64,000 nt of DNA from Pseudocolwellia agarivorans. Lineage in GTDB: Bacteria; Pseudomonadota; Gammaproteobacteria; Enterobacterales; Alteromonadaceae. Position 1 is the stretch's first letter; the number at the start of each line of letters is the position of its first letter. The stretch is from NCBI RefSeq assembly GCF_002000085.1, contig NZ_MUZU01000005.1:248001-312000 (forward strand), given 5' to 3'. This document shows positions 44,001-52,769 of this stretch, piece by piece. The notes beneath the pieces were generated by a model. It saw only the letters and a list, made by a program, of their open reading frames with translations, made no database searches and was not told the origin of the DNA. The position numbers and the translations under genes were made by a program.

Positions 44001-46082
44001 TCAAGTGTCGTTATTAAGGCTTTCTAATAAGTTACTTTTGGCTAAAGTGAATTCGTCTTCAGTTAAGTAGCCTTGTTCTTTTAAAAGCACTAGCTTATTT
44101 AAAGCATCGAGTAATTTTGTGTCTACTTTTCCGTTTGTAGAGCTTTGAGATGTTTTGTTAAAAGTAGGGCTACTTTTTTCTTTAACTTTACTTTTGATAT
44201 CGGTTTTAAGAGTAGGTCCTTTTGCTTTAAGCTTCTGTTTTAATTCAGTAGGTACTTTTGTTTTAACAACTCTATCAGGGATATGACTTGGATTTATTTT
44301 GGATGATACATACCATTGCCAGTCAATAACTTGTTCTATTACTGTGTGGTATTTCTCTTTAGTGAGCCTTTGGTTGCCTTCTCTTAGATAAGAGCAAATT
44401 AAAAACTCTTCATTCTTGGTTGTAGTGAGCTTTAACGTGATTTTTCTTACTTTATCATCAATCATCTTATCTCGATGTTCTTGCTCAAAAGTAATTCTTA
44501 ACTTATTTTCACTTTGGTTACTAAAAGCTAAATCATCTGAATGTGTTACTTGATTAATTACATTGTCATTAAGCAATATTTCACTACAAATAATGTCTTT
44601 TATAGAAATAGACTTGCTAACCGTATTTTCATGGCGATTGAACAATAGTACTTCGTCTGTTGTTGTGTTGAATTCAAAACGCGCAAAATTACTGCGTAAC
44701 ATGGCTTTCGTTTTTATAAAAAATTGGCTGTATTTATTTTTAATAATTAATAAGGCAATCCCTATTACTACTAAAACTATTAATGTGTAAAACCATGCGT
44801 TTGAAGAGGGCTCTTCAGCAAAGTGGGCTTCTTTAGCTATAGTAGATGAATTATTAGGCACTACACTTGATAATACCTTGTAAACAGCCGAATGGGTTTT
44901 GTCGAATATAAACAGCTCGTTTTCGTGTGCAATAAACAGCAAAAGTTGGTGAGTTGTAGGAAAGGTTGTATTGTTAAAATCTATAACTTTTTCGGGTGTA
45001 TCCATTACCGCAGAATGTTTGTTAATTGGTAGTGAATGTAGTTGCCAGTGTTGCTGTTTAGGTAATAAGAATAAAACCGTGTTCCATAATGTATCGAGTT
45101 CTCTGCCTTTGTAATATACATTGGATATTTCAATGTTTTCATCTTTATCTTGATATAAAGGCTGTTTAGGTGGCATTAATAAATAATCCTGGCCTAAGGA
45201 TGAAAGAGATATTAAATGTTCATTGTTGTACTTATGAGTAATAATTAATTGTTTTTTTGTTTGTTTAGACCAAGTAAATTGGCTGATACTTTGTGCCCCT
45301 AAAACAATAACTTCATCGTGAATATTAGGATCTTTAATAAATGGGTTGTTATGTGGGGTGGTATAATTACGTAAACCAAATTTTTCAGGGTTAATTCTTA
45401 ATATACTGCCTGAATATAAAGGAGAGCTTTTAAACGTTTCATTAGGTGTTAACGAAAAATAGAGGTAACCGAAGTCATCACTCCAAGACTTTAAATAAGG
45501 ATTAAAAGATAATTGTTCTATTTTGTTTTTTTCAGTTGCTGCAATACGCAGTATTTCTCTTTTATCAGAAATATTTACTTGATCTTTATTTACATTACTC
45601 AGTTGCCATTCTGTAATAACTGCGTCGTGCGTATGTAATTCATCTATTAATTTTTCACTGAGACGATTATTTTTTTTAGATGGGTCATACAGTTCGGTAT
45701 GAGCAGTGTAAATTACGTTGTACCCCATCTGATCAATTAAATGAAAATTAGGATGTAAAGTTACTGCAGTAAAAATCGTATTTTTGTTTTTTTCTAAATT
45801 TTTTGAAAAATTGATAATAGGCTGTGGTTGTATTTTTTGCCCTTTAGAACGATATATTTTCCCTGTTGAATCAGTAAAAAATAATTCGTTATCACGTGTT
45901 GTATTCGTTAAAGGTAATAACCAAAAGTTGTCTGTAGCTAATTTGGGTAAGTCGATGAAAGGCTTTACCATGTATGGCGTTGAGCTAAATGCTATTTGAT
46001 TGATTCCCATTGAAAACAAAAGACCAATGAGTAGATATTTTATATTATAAAATGTGTTTTTATTTTTCTTCATTATCTTCAT
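44001..46082 (-). CDS. Membrane protein with beta-propeller-like ectodomain and SHOCT tail
   Basis: 693 residues. Signal/TM at about 14-33, an exported part at 35-415 that resembles a degenerate glucose/sorbosone-dehydrogenase propeller (TLHPNFHLID, GSILRINPEKFG, NPFIKDP), one TM helix at about 428-448 (WFYTLIVLVVIGIALLI), a cytosolic domain of about 170 residues, a basic linker and a C-terminal SHOCT motif (LLDALNKLVLLKEQGYLTEDEF-type, 655-690). The combination suggests a transmembrane sensor or scaffold with outside propeller and inside oligomerisation tail. No enzymatic residues for PQQ were identified. Function unknown. Confidence 0.6.
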   Translation of the reverse strand: MKIMKKNKNTFYNIKYLLIGLLFSMGINQIAFSSTPYMVKPFIDLPKLATDNFWLLPLTNTTRDNELFFTDSTGKIYRSKGQKIQPQPIINFSKNLEKNKNTIFTAVTLHPNFHLIDQMGYNVIYTAHTELYDPSKKNNRLSEKLIDELHTHDAVITEWQLSNVNKDQVNISDKREILRIAATEKNKIEQLSFNPYLKSWSDDFGYLYFSLTPNETFKSSPLYSGSILRINPEKFGLRNYTTPHNNPFIKDPNIHDEVIVLGAQSISQFTWSKQTKKQLIITHKYNNEHLISLSSLGQDYLLMPPKQPLYQDKDENIEISNVYYKGRELDTLWNTVLFLLPKQQHWQLHSLPINKHSAVMDTPEKVIDFNNTTFPTTHQLLLFIAHENELFIFDKTHSAVYKVLSSVVPNNSSTIAKEAHFAEEPSSNAWFYTLIVLVVIGIALLIIKNKYSQFFIKTKAMLRSNFARFEFNTTTDEVLLFNRHENTVSKSISIKDIICSEILLNDNVINQVTHSDDLAFSNQSENKLRITFEQEHRDKMIDDKVRKITLKLTTTKNEEFLICSYLREGNQRLTKEKYHTVIEQVIDWQWYVSSKINPSHIPDRVVKTKVPTELKQKLKAKGPTLKTDIKSKVKEKSSPTFNKTSQSSTNGKVDTKLLDALNKLVLLKEQGYLTEDEFTLAKSNLLESLNNDT

Positions 46083-46131
46083 TTATAAATGAGTAAAAGC
46101 TAGAATTATGTTTTACAGTCCATTGATTATT

Positions 46132-46779
46132 TCATTTTAGCAATATCACCTGCTGACAATCAATTAATTGAGATTTATTTGAGTTATTTAAATAACTTAG
46201 TTTACCTTCAATAACTAAATGATCTCCTATTTTTGCTTGTTCATTAATGTAAGACGCTTGTTTTCCCCATATGTGAAGAGGTCTTTCAATTTCTACATTT
46301 TTAAGTTCTTGAGTTACAGGTGAGTGCACAAAAAAGTTTAACAGTAATGTTAACTCTGCAAGTTCCTTGTTGTTTTCAGTTGTTACAAACTTTATAGGGG
46401 AATTAATTTGCCCACTACAGTGTATCTGGTTAAGGGATTTTGCATAACCTTTAGGGTAAGTTTGGGCATAAGTTGCATGAATAATTTCACGACCAGACTT
46501 TTTACTATTAAGTGAATAACCTTGTAATAAAATAATATCGCCTTTTTGTGCATGAATAAGAGAGCGTTCAACAACTTCACCAATAACTTTTACTACATGA
46601 TAGCGGGTCCATTCTTTGTATTGATTGGTTGTTTTATCAAACCATTTACTGTGAGTGGCTAAAGTAAATTCAGCAATAGCCAGAATAGGATTAGCCTGAT
46701 ACCTTACAATAGGTTTATCAACTAAGTTACCTAGAAGTACGATGTTACATAAATGATTTTTAGCTGGAGAACTAAGCAT
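46132..46779 (-). CDS. Tandem OB-fold SSB-like protein
   Basis: 215 residues. The first half (NIVLLGNLVDKPIVRYQ, FTLATHSKWFD, YHVVKVIGEVVER, KGDIILLQGYSLNSKKS) closely follows the strand order of bacterial single-stranded-DNA-binding proteins. The second half (about 110-215: NQIHCSGQINSPIKF, RPLHIWGKQASYI, IGDHLVIEGKLSYLNN) repeats the same OB pattern, like PriB/SSB. There is no acidic SSB C-terminal tail, so it should not bind the usual SSB partners. Probably a paralogue or a PriB-like accessory. It lies 155 bp upstream of tRNA-Arg on the other strand, outside the island. Confidence 0.65.
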   Translation of the reverse strand: MLSSPAKNHLCNIVLLGNLVDKPIVRYQANPILAIAEFTLATHSKWFDKTTNQYKEWTRYHVVKVIGEVVERSLIHAQKGDIILLQGYSLNSKKSGREIIHATYAQTYPKGYAKSLNQIHCSGQINSPIKFVTTENNKELAELTLLLNFFVHSPVTQELKNVEIERPLHIWGKQASYINEQAKIGDHLVIEGKLSYLNNSNKSQLIDCQQVILLK

Positions 46780-46934
46780 GAACCTTCAAACGATATAGTG
46801 CAAAACATACAATGTACGTAAAGTTTTATTGATAGGCAAGCTTGTGTTTTGTTTTTCAAAGTGTTGGTATTTATTTTAAGCTAACACTAGAAATACTGTG
46901 AGGTTTTGACTAGAATCGCAGCCTACAAAATGCA

Positions 46935-47009
46935 GCTTTCGTGGTGAAGTGGATATCACGTGGACCTCCGGAGTCTAAGTCGCAGGTTCGATTCCTGCCG
47001 AGAGCGCCA
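46935..47009 (+). tRNA. tRNA-Arg (anticodon CCG), island integration site
   Basis: 75 nt with encoded CCA. Acceptor stem GCTTTCG/CGAGAGC (one G-U), anticodon loop CTCCGGA giving CCG, T-arm GGTTCGATTCC. The last 23 nt are repeated at 55183-55205, so the gene was restored on insertion of the island and stays functional. Confidence 0.97.
46987..47009. repeat. attL (23-bp direct repeat in tRNA-Arg 3' end)
   Basis: Begins TTCGATTCCTGCC at the T-loop and runs through the encoded CCA; identical to 55183-55205. The next base differs (A versus T), fixing the right boundary of the identity block. Confidence 0.95.
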
Positions 47010-47174
47010 ATACTACATTTAATTAAAACCAATAAAACCCATATCGCTCAATAAATACAGCTTGTGTAGCCAGCTTTAGAGTCATTAACGATTAATGATA
47101 ATCAATGACAATTTACATATTAAGTAGTACTGTATGTAGTACTGGAACGTAATTGTTTTATTGGTACTACATGA
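47010..47174. promoter_or_regulatory. Left-end control region with GTAGTAC repeats
   Basis: Two direct heptamers GTAGTAC at 47124-47130 and 47136-47142 (12 bp apart) and an inverted copy at 47164-47170, just before the integrase start. The same pair with 12-bp spacing occurs at the right end. Probably arm-type integrase sites or AlpA/excisionase sites that could also autoregulate int. No Shine-Dalgarno is clear for int. Confidence 0.65.
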
Positions 47175-48410
47175 ATGGCTAAAGTAACCCCCTTAACAAA
47201 CACAGAAGTTAAACAAGCTAAACCAAAAGATACAGCCTATAAGTTGTCTGATGGTAGTGGCTTACAACTAAGAGTTAGGCCAAACGGCACAAAAACATGG
47301 TTGTTAGACTATCTAAAGCCATTCACAAAAAAGAGAACAAGTCTCAGTTTTGGCTCTTATCCAGATATTTCTTTAGCTGACGCAAGAAAAATGCGTCAAG
47401 AGTCAAAAGACTTACTTGCTCAAAATATTGATCCTAAATCTTATAGAGAAGAACAAGAGCAAGCTAAAACTAATCAATTAAACGATACCTTAGAAAATGT
47501 AGCCGCTAGCTGGCTTAAAATATATAAAACCAAAGTAAAAGCTAAAACGGCTGATAACTGCTGGAACTCTTTAAAAACTTACATATTTCCTAAACTGGGT
47601 AAACGGGCGATAACCTCTATTAGGGCAAAGGAAACCATTGATATTATTCAAGTGGTTGCTGATAAAGGAAGCTTAGAGCTAGTAAGTAAGTTATGCCAAC
47701 GCTTAAACGCTATTATGACCTTTGCCTTAAATACTGGCGTAGCTGAAACAAACCCATTAGCAGGTATTAAAAAAGCCTTTGAAACGCCCACAGTAACCAA
47801 TTTACCAACAATTCAACCTGATGAACTTCCCGAGCTATTAACTCGATTAAATAATTCAAACATAAAGCTTATAACGCGACATTTAATTTACTGGCAATTA
47901 CATACAATGGTTCGTTCAAGTGAAGCGGCTGGGGCTAAATGGGAAGAAATTAATTTTAAAGATAACCTTTGGGTTATTCCTGCCGAACGTATGAAAATGA
48001 ACCGCCAGCATACTGTACCTCTAACCACACAAGCATTAACCATTCTAAACGATATAAAGCCGCTCAGTGGTGCTTCTGAGTATATATTTCCTGCTGATCA
48101 ACTATCACGTCAAATAAATAAAGAAGCGGCTAATAAAGCACTTAGAAAGCTTGGTTATAAAAATAAACTGGTTGCTCATGGTTTGCGTTCGCTAGCGAGT
48201 ACTACACTCAATGAACAAGCTTTTAATCCTGATGTTATCGAAGCTGCTTTAGCTCACGTAGATAAAAATGAAGTAAGGCGAGCATATAACCGAGCTGAGT
48301 ACCTAGAGCGTAGACGTGTATTAATGGAATGGTGGTCACAACATATAGAACAAGCTAAAACGGGACGTGTAGAGACATCAACTCAAGGGCTAAAAGTGGT
48401 GGGTATATGA
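47175..48410 (+). CDS. P4-type tyrosine integrase
   Basis: 411 residues. N-terminal arm-binding domain (DUF4102; KLSDGSGLQLRV, SFGSYPDISLADAR), a SAM-like core-binding domain at about 100-200, and the catalytic domain with Arg247 (MVRSSEAAGAKW), His335-x-x-Arg338 (AHGLRS), His361 (ALAHVDKN) and the nucleophile Tyr371 (RRAYNRAEY). All catalytic residues are present, so it should be active. It lies directly inside attL, as in P4-like islands that target tRNA genes. The stop overlaps the next start (ATGA). Confidence 0.95.
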   Translation: MAKVTPLTNTEVKQAKPKDTAYKLSDGSGLQLRVRPNGTKTWLLDYLKPFTKKRTSLSFGSYPDISLADARKMRQESKDLLAQNIDPKSYREEQEQAKTNQLNDTLENVAASWLKIYKTKVKAKTADNCWNSLKTYIFPKLGKRAITSIRAKETIDIIQVVADKGSLELVSKLCQRLNAIMTFALNTGVAETNPLAGIKKAFETPTVTNLPTIQPDELPELLTRLNNSNIKLITRHLIYWQLHTMVRSSEAAGAKWEEINFKDNLWVIPAERMKMNRQHTVPLTTQALTILNDIKPLSGASEYIFPADQLSRQINKEAANKALRKLGYKNKLVAHGLRSLASTTLNEQAFNPDVIEAALAHVDKNEVRRAYNRAEYLERRRVLMEWWSQHIEQAKTGRVETSTQGLKVVGI

Positions 48411-49456
48411 TTAATATAGAAAATAAAACAATCAATGCTTTATTTTACATCCCTTCTAAAAAAAGAGGCCTTAAAGAATTTTGCGAAAAATACTATCTTG
48501 ATAGTGATACGACTGGCTGTAGAATGTTTAAGTTATTTTCTAGAACCGATGATCTATCTTTTTTAAGTGACAAGACTGTATATATGTTCTATTCAAGTAA
48601 TATCCATTCAGCTGAAAAGCTTTATGATGATATATGTGATTCATTTACTAATTTTAATGAAGTAATACTTTATTTAATAAATGATGATAATCATCCTATT
48701 AGAAGGAGATACGATAAGTTTTATAAATTAGAATACGAAAAAGATGATTTATCATACGCTCATTATTTATCTGACAACTGGGATAAAGTAAATGATTATG
48801 CTTTTGAATATTTTGAAAAATATGCCATTGGAGATGCTTCACATTGGTATCATAAAAATGTAAAAAAAATAAAAGCCAATAAACTCTTACCTGTTTATAA
48901 GTTTTTCAATGATTCTATACCCTTTGTTGATGACGCGAACAGTAAAAAATGTATACCTGATAGATGTACCAACTTACTCAATAAAGCTAAAACTGAGAAT
49001 GAGTACCTACGCATGAAATTAAGGCTTGCTTCAATATGCCAAGCACATTCTTTTGTATTTAAATTTAAAGCGACTATTAATAACCAAGAAGTTAATAGCC
49101 TTAAAGCAGCAATTTATAAGGAGAAAACCGAAAAATGGCTCTATGCTGCAGAGAATCATCGACAAAGTTTAAATACTTATTTGTCGGATTATTATCAAAA
49201 GCTTGGAAAACAAAAAACCTCAGCTAGGCAGCCAAAAATTGCTGAGAGCAAACATAGGGCGTTAATCCAAAAGAAATTAGATGAGTTAGCTAGCGATTCA
49301 TTATATGAAAGTATGAGTAAGGAAGATATTTATAGAGATATAAGGCGTAATAAAGTTCAATACTTTACCATACCTAAAAATGGTAATCCTAAGACAAATT
49401 TGACAGTGAAAACACTAAAAACACACATAAAAGAAATTATAAATAACTTAGGGTAA
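48407..49456 (+). CDS. Unrecognised island protein translationally coupled to the integrase
   Basis: 349 residues, overlapping the integrase stop by 4 nt (ATGA), so made from the same mRNA. It is soluble, with no signal peptide or membrane helix. Rich in Lys, Tyr, Asn and Asp; an N-terminal part (1-115) of mixed alpha/beta appearance, a helical middle with SICQAHSFVFKF-like segment near 210, and a basic C-terminus (about 265-349) that could bind nucleic acid. No motif of known nucleases, methylases or toxins was seen. Because it is tied to int, it may be a recombination accessory or a cargo protein, for example defence. No function is assigned. Confidence 0.75.
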   Translation: MINIENKTINALFYIPSKKRGLKEFCEKYYLDSDTTGCRMFKLFSRTDDLSFLSDKTVYMFYSSNIHSAEKLYDDICDSFTNFNEVILYLINDDNHPIRRRYDKFYKLEYEKDDLSYAHYLSDNWDKVNDYAFEYFEKYAIGDASHWYHKNVKKIKANKLLPVYKFFNDSIPFVDDANSKKCIPDRCTNLLNKAKTENEYLRMKLRLASICQAHSFVFKFKATINNQEVNSLKAAIYKEKTEKWLYAAENHRQSLNTYLSDYYQKLGKQKTSARQPKIAESKHRALIQKKLDELASDSLYESMSKEDIYRDIRRNKVQYFTIPKNGNPKTNLTVKTLKTHIKEIINNLG

Positions 49457-49462
49457 CCCTAA
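49448..49462. promoter_or_regulatory. Palindromic operator candidate upstream of alpA
   Basis: TTAGGGT-A-ACCCTAA, perfect 7-bp arms around one base, overlapping the stop codon of the preceding gene and 82 bp before alpA. A dimeric repressor or AlpA itself could bind here. Confidence 0.5.
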
Positions 49463-49543
49463 CGGTAATTTGATTTTTTTTTGGTATTGGGTACATAGAA
49501 AACATAAACGATAATTAAGATTCACTTTTTAAGAGACTTAGTT

Positions 49544-49825
49544 ATGATTTCCACTTACCAACAAAACACAAATCAATCACCTCGTATTTTAAGACGAAAT
49601 AAAGTTTTAGAAATGACGGGGTTCTCAAAATCAACACTCTACAACCGAAACCATGACGGCAGCTTCCCACCACCAATAAATTTAGGAGGTAGGAGTGTGG
49701 GCTTTGTTCAATCAGAATGCGAAGCCACATTACAAGCTATGATAGCAGGACTACCTAAAGAAGAAATTCAAACCTTAGTCAAAAGTTTAGTTGAGAAACG
49801 TACTCTTAATTTGGGAGTACTTTAA
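49544..49825 (+). CDS. AlpA-family regulator/excisionase
   Basis: 93 residues. MerR-like winged helix: RILRRNKVLEMTGFSKSTLY, then GSFPPPINLGGRSVGFVQSE. AlpA of prophage CP4-57 activates excision, and in Gram-negative PICIs AlpA is the master activator of the satellite. It starts a rightward unit with the winged-helix gene (2 bp apart). Confidence 0.92.
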   Translation: MISTYQQNTNQSPRILRRNKVLEMTGFSKSTLYNRNHDGSFPPPINLGGRSVGFVQSECEATLQAMIAGLPKEEIQTLVKSLVEKRTLNLGVL

Positions 49826-49827
49826 CT

Positions 49828-50160
49828 ATGAATATTCATACAGATAAGTGTTTAGAGTTAAACCTACCAGAGCCAAAAAGTTACGATACTCAACGTGCAT
49901 ACGTTATAAAGCTAATATCTAGCGGTTTTGTTTTCAACACTAGAATGGCTAGGTATATCGGGATCCACAATTTGCATAGTATTGTTTCTACGTTAGCTAA
50001 AAAGGGTTACAAATTCATAGTTAAACATGGTTTAACTGAATGCCCATTTAGTAATACTACCCCACCACAACTTGTAGATATTGTTTATATGACAGCAGAG
50101 CAAATAACATTCTATAAAAAAGAAAAAGCCGCTAAAGAAAGTAAATTCCAAGCGACTTAG
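49828..50160 (+). CDS. Small winged-helix protein
   Basis: 110 residues. The segment TQRAYVIKLISSGFVFNT and HSIVSTLAKKGYKFIVKHG has the form of small winged-helix (HTH_39-like) domains common on phages and islands that sit next to replication genes. Probably DNA-binding; could regulate the replication block or assist initiation. Two bases separate it from alpA. Confidence 0.65.
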   Translation: MNIHTDKCLELNLPEPKSYDTQRAYVIKLISSGFVFNTRMARYIGIHNLHSIVSTLAKKGYKFIVKHGLTECPFSNTTPPQLVDIVYMTAEQITFYKKEKAAKESKFQAT

Positions 50161-50172
50161 TTTTAACCTAAC

Positions 50173-50204
50173 ACTAGCGGCTAAGTTTGGCGACCGCCGC
50201 TAGT
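50173..50204. repeat. GC-rich hairpin between the winged-helix gene and the small ORFs
   Basis: Arms ACTAGCGG/CCGCTAGT with a 16-nt loop, 12 bp after the winged-helix gene. There is no U-tract. Its GC content stands out in an AT-rich element; it may be an attenuator or processing site. Confidence 0.4.
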
Positions 50205-50223
50205 ACAATTCAGAGTATACATC

Positions 50224-50337
50224 ATGCTTATATATTTAAAAGCAAAAAGTAATAACGCTAAAAGCTGTTTTATTTATTTTAACAGTCAGTACATATCACC
50301 AGAATTCATTGCGTATTTAGCAGGGGGATTAAAATGA
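50224..50337 (+). CDS. 37-residue ORF overlapping the next gene
   Basis: ATG at 50224, protein MLIYLKAKSNNAKSCF and on to a stop at 50335-50337 that overlaps the next start (ATGA), the usual sign of a translated upstream cistron. Its last codons contain the strong ribosome-binding sequence AGGGGG for the next gene. No family. It may be a real small protein or a leader peptide that couples translation. Confidence 0.45.
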   Translation: MLIYLKAKSNNAKSCFIYFNSQYISPEFIAYLAGGLK

Positions 50338-50645
50338 GCAAAATAACCACTAACTTATATTCAAGCGGCAAAGCTAAAAACGGCTTTTGTATTGATGACA
50401 ATGGAACCGCGTGGGTAAATGTAAATATGCTTAATCCTGCTGTTAGTTTAATAACTGCCGCATTTGATGGTGTGCCATTTACTAACATTAATTCAACGCC
50501 ATTTGTTTGTGCTGAATGGGCAAAGGTAGAGCTTACCCAAGCTTTTCAAAATGACGATAAAACATTACACGTTATTAATAGTTTCTTTAATGTAATAGAA
50601 AACGAAAGGCTAAAAGTAATGGGAGTTAACCATGCAAAGCACTAA
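50334..50645 (+). CDS. Small island protein of unknown function
   Basis: 103 residues, good Shine-Dalgarno AGGGGG. Soluble, no motif recognised. Its 3' end overlaps the primase-helicase start by 14 nt, so it belongs to the replication operon and may be an accessory factor. Confidence 0.65.
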   Translation: MSKITTNLYSSGKAKNGFCIDDNGTAWVNVNMLNPAVSLITAAFDGVPFTNINSTPFVCAEWAKVELTQAFQNDDKTLHVINSFFNVIENERLKVMGVNHAKH

Positions 50646-52767
50646 TACATTTATTAGCGGTTTTGGGAAACATTACACCAATAACCCCGACAAAATAGGC
50701 AAGGCATGTTATCACGCTAACTTTATTGAAATCGACACTATTGATATTGAGAAAATGTTAGCCACTCCACAAGCCGTTAATAAAAGTGATGCTCAATGGG
50801 CTATTTTTTCTAACTTACAAAGTCGAGTACACGCAGAACAAAGGCAGAACGGTTTATACAGTGCTTTATGGTGCGATATAGACGATACAAGCCTTTCTAT
50901 TGATGAATTAACCGACAAGCTAAATAGTATTGTTAATGGTTGCCTTTTTTATACTTATACGAGCCGTAGCAATACTGTAGAAACACCAAAATATAGAGGA
51001 ATAATACCTTTATCTATTGCGGTTGCTGGCGGTGAATATGAGCTATTACAAGCAATACTTAACGACAAGCTTAGTGGTTTAAATATAACGCCAGATAGAG
51101 CTACTGAGAGAGCCGCACAGCCTTGTTACTTACCTAATCAAGGCGAATGTTACGAGTATAGAATAAGTAACAAATCAAACGAAAAGCTATCACCTAAAAG
51201 CTGGAATGATGAACTAAACGAAAAACGTTTGGCTAAAGAAAAGCAGCAACACCAAATAGAACAAGATAAACAAAACGCAATAGCTAAAAGAGCTCAATGT
51301 ATTGCTGGTGGTAGTTCTGTAATAGATGCCTTTAACCAATCTCACAGTATAGAGCTTTGTTTTTCAATGTACGGTTATACAAAGTTATCAGGTCGTTGGT
51401 TAAGCCCATTAAGTCAATCAAAGTCGCCAGCCGTAACGATCAAAGATAATAAATGGTTATCTCATCATGGTAGCGATATTGATCATGGTGTGGGCAGTCT
51501 ATCAAGTGATGGTACTTGTTGTTTTGGTGATGCGTTCGATCTGGCTGTATTTTATGAATATCAAAATGATAGAAACACAGCTTTAAAAGAATTAGGTAAT
51601 AGTTTGCATAACAGTGAGGGGGTTAGTCTAAACAAGGCTAACCAACGTGAATATATGGCACAAAATGAACAAATGAGTACCATTGCCCAGTTTGAAAAAA
51701 TTGCGGCTAATGCGCCTATATTCGACCTTACACAGTTTTCATTAAATGGTAGCTCTAAAGAGATGGAAAGCAAAATGTTAGATGATAAATTTGTACTGGG
51801 TAGAATGGCTATTTTAGGCCAAGCAACGGCTATTTATGCAAAACCTAACGCTGGTAAAACGTTGATGACATTATGGTTATTAATTGATGCTATTCAGCGA
51901 GATGAAATAGAAGGTAATAAGGTTTTTTACATTAATGCTGATGATAACCATAAGGGGCTAGTGTACAAATTAAAACTAGCTGAAAAGCATGGCTTTCATA
52001 TGTTAGCGCCGTCATACAATGGCTTTAATTCAAACGACTTCTTACCCATGCTTAATACGATCATTCAACAAGATACGGCAAGTGGTACGGTCATTATATT
52101 AGATACACTCAAAAAGTTTACTGATGTAATGGATAAGAAAATAGGTTCAGAATTTGGGAAGGTAGTTCGTGCTTTTGTTTCAAATGGTGGCACCGTTATT
52201 ATGCTTGCTCATACGAATAAACATAGAGATGGTGACGGGAAAGTTATATTTTCAGGAACTAGCGACATTGTTGATGATATTGATTGTGCTTATACCTTAG
52301 ATACGACAAGTGAAGATCCCTTTAATAAGACGGTTACTTTTGAGAATTTTAAAAGTCGAGGTGATGTAATAAAAGAAATTGCATATTCATACAGTGCGAC
52401 AGAGGGGCAAGATTATTACGAATTGCTTCATTCAATTGAACCCGTAGATGAAGCCAGAGCAGATAAATTAAAAGCCCAGCGTTTGATTGATGAAAAGCTT
52501 GTTAAGAATGAGTTGATTATTGAAGCTGTATTAGAATTATTAAGTGAAGGGATTAACAGTAAAACCGAATTAGCTGAAGGGGTAAGAAAAAACACAGGTG
52601 AAAGCTTAAAGAAAGTACATAACGTTCTTAAGGCTCATGAAGGGCATAATTTCTTGAAAGGCGACCGCTGGCATGTATCGAAGGTTGAAAAAAACAAGCA
52701 TGTGTATTTAGTCACCCATGTTTTTGATAATGCCTCAACGGATTACAAAAGAGCTAAGGAAGGTTAA
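50632..52767 (+). CDS. Primase-helicase replication protein
   Basis: 711 residues. N-terminal archaeo-eukaryotic-type primase-like region: the acidic pair in LWCDIDDT (82, 84) and the conserved YTSRSNTVETPKYRGIIPLS (109-128). A middle domain (about 240-300) with KWLSHHGSDID. Then a RepA/AAA_25 ATPase with Walker A AKPNAGKT (403-410) and Walker B VIILD (487-491), and a C-terminal winged-helix part from about 630. It is comparable in role to the P4 alpha protein or PICI Pri-Rep: priming and unwinding at the element's origin. Hence the island can probably replicate after excision. Confidence 0.85.
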   Translation: MQSTNTFISGFGKHYTNNPDKIGKACYHANFIEIDTIDIEKMLATPQAVNKSDAQWAIFSNLQSRVHAEQRQNGLYSALWCDIDDTSLSIDELTDKLNSIVNGCLFYTYTSRSNTVETPKYRGIIPLSIAVAGGEYELLQAILNDKLSGLNITPDRATERAAQPCYLPNQGECYEYRISNKSNEKLSPKSWNDELNEKRLAKEKQQHQIEQDKQNAIAKRAQCIAGGSSVIDAFNQSHSIELCFSMYGYTKLSGRWLSPLSQSKSPAVTIKDNKWLSHHGSDIDHGVGSLSSDGTCCFGDAFDLAVFYEYQNDRNTALKELGNSLHNSEGVSLNKANQREYMAQNEQMSTIAQFEKIAANAPIFDLTQFSLNGSSKEMESKMLDDKFVLGRMAILGQATAIYAKPNAGKTLMTLWLLIDAIQRDEIEGNKVFYINADDNHKGLVYKLKLAEKHGFHMLAPSYNGFNSNDFLPMLNTIIQQDTASGTVIILDTLKKFTDVMDKKIGSEFGKVVRAFVSNGGTVIMLAHTNKHRDGDGKVIFSGTSDIVDDIDCAYTLDTTSEDPFNKTVTFENFKSRGDVIKEIAYSYSATEGQDYYELLHSIEPVDEARADKLKAQRLIDEKLVKNELIIEAVLELLSEGINSKTELAEGVRKNTGESLKKVHNVLKAHEGHNFLKGDRWHVSKVEKNKHVYLVTHVFDNASTDYKRAKEG

Positions 52768-52769
52768 TC

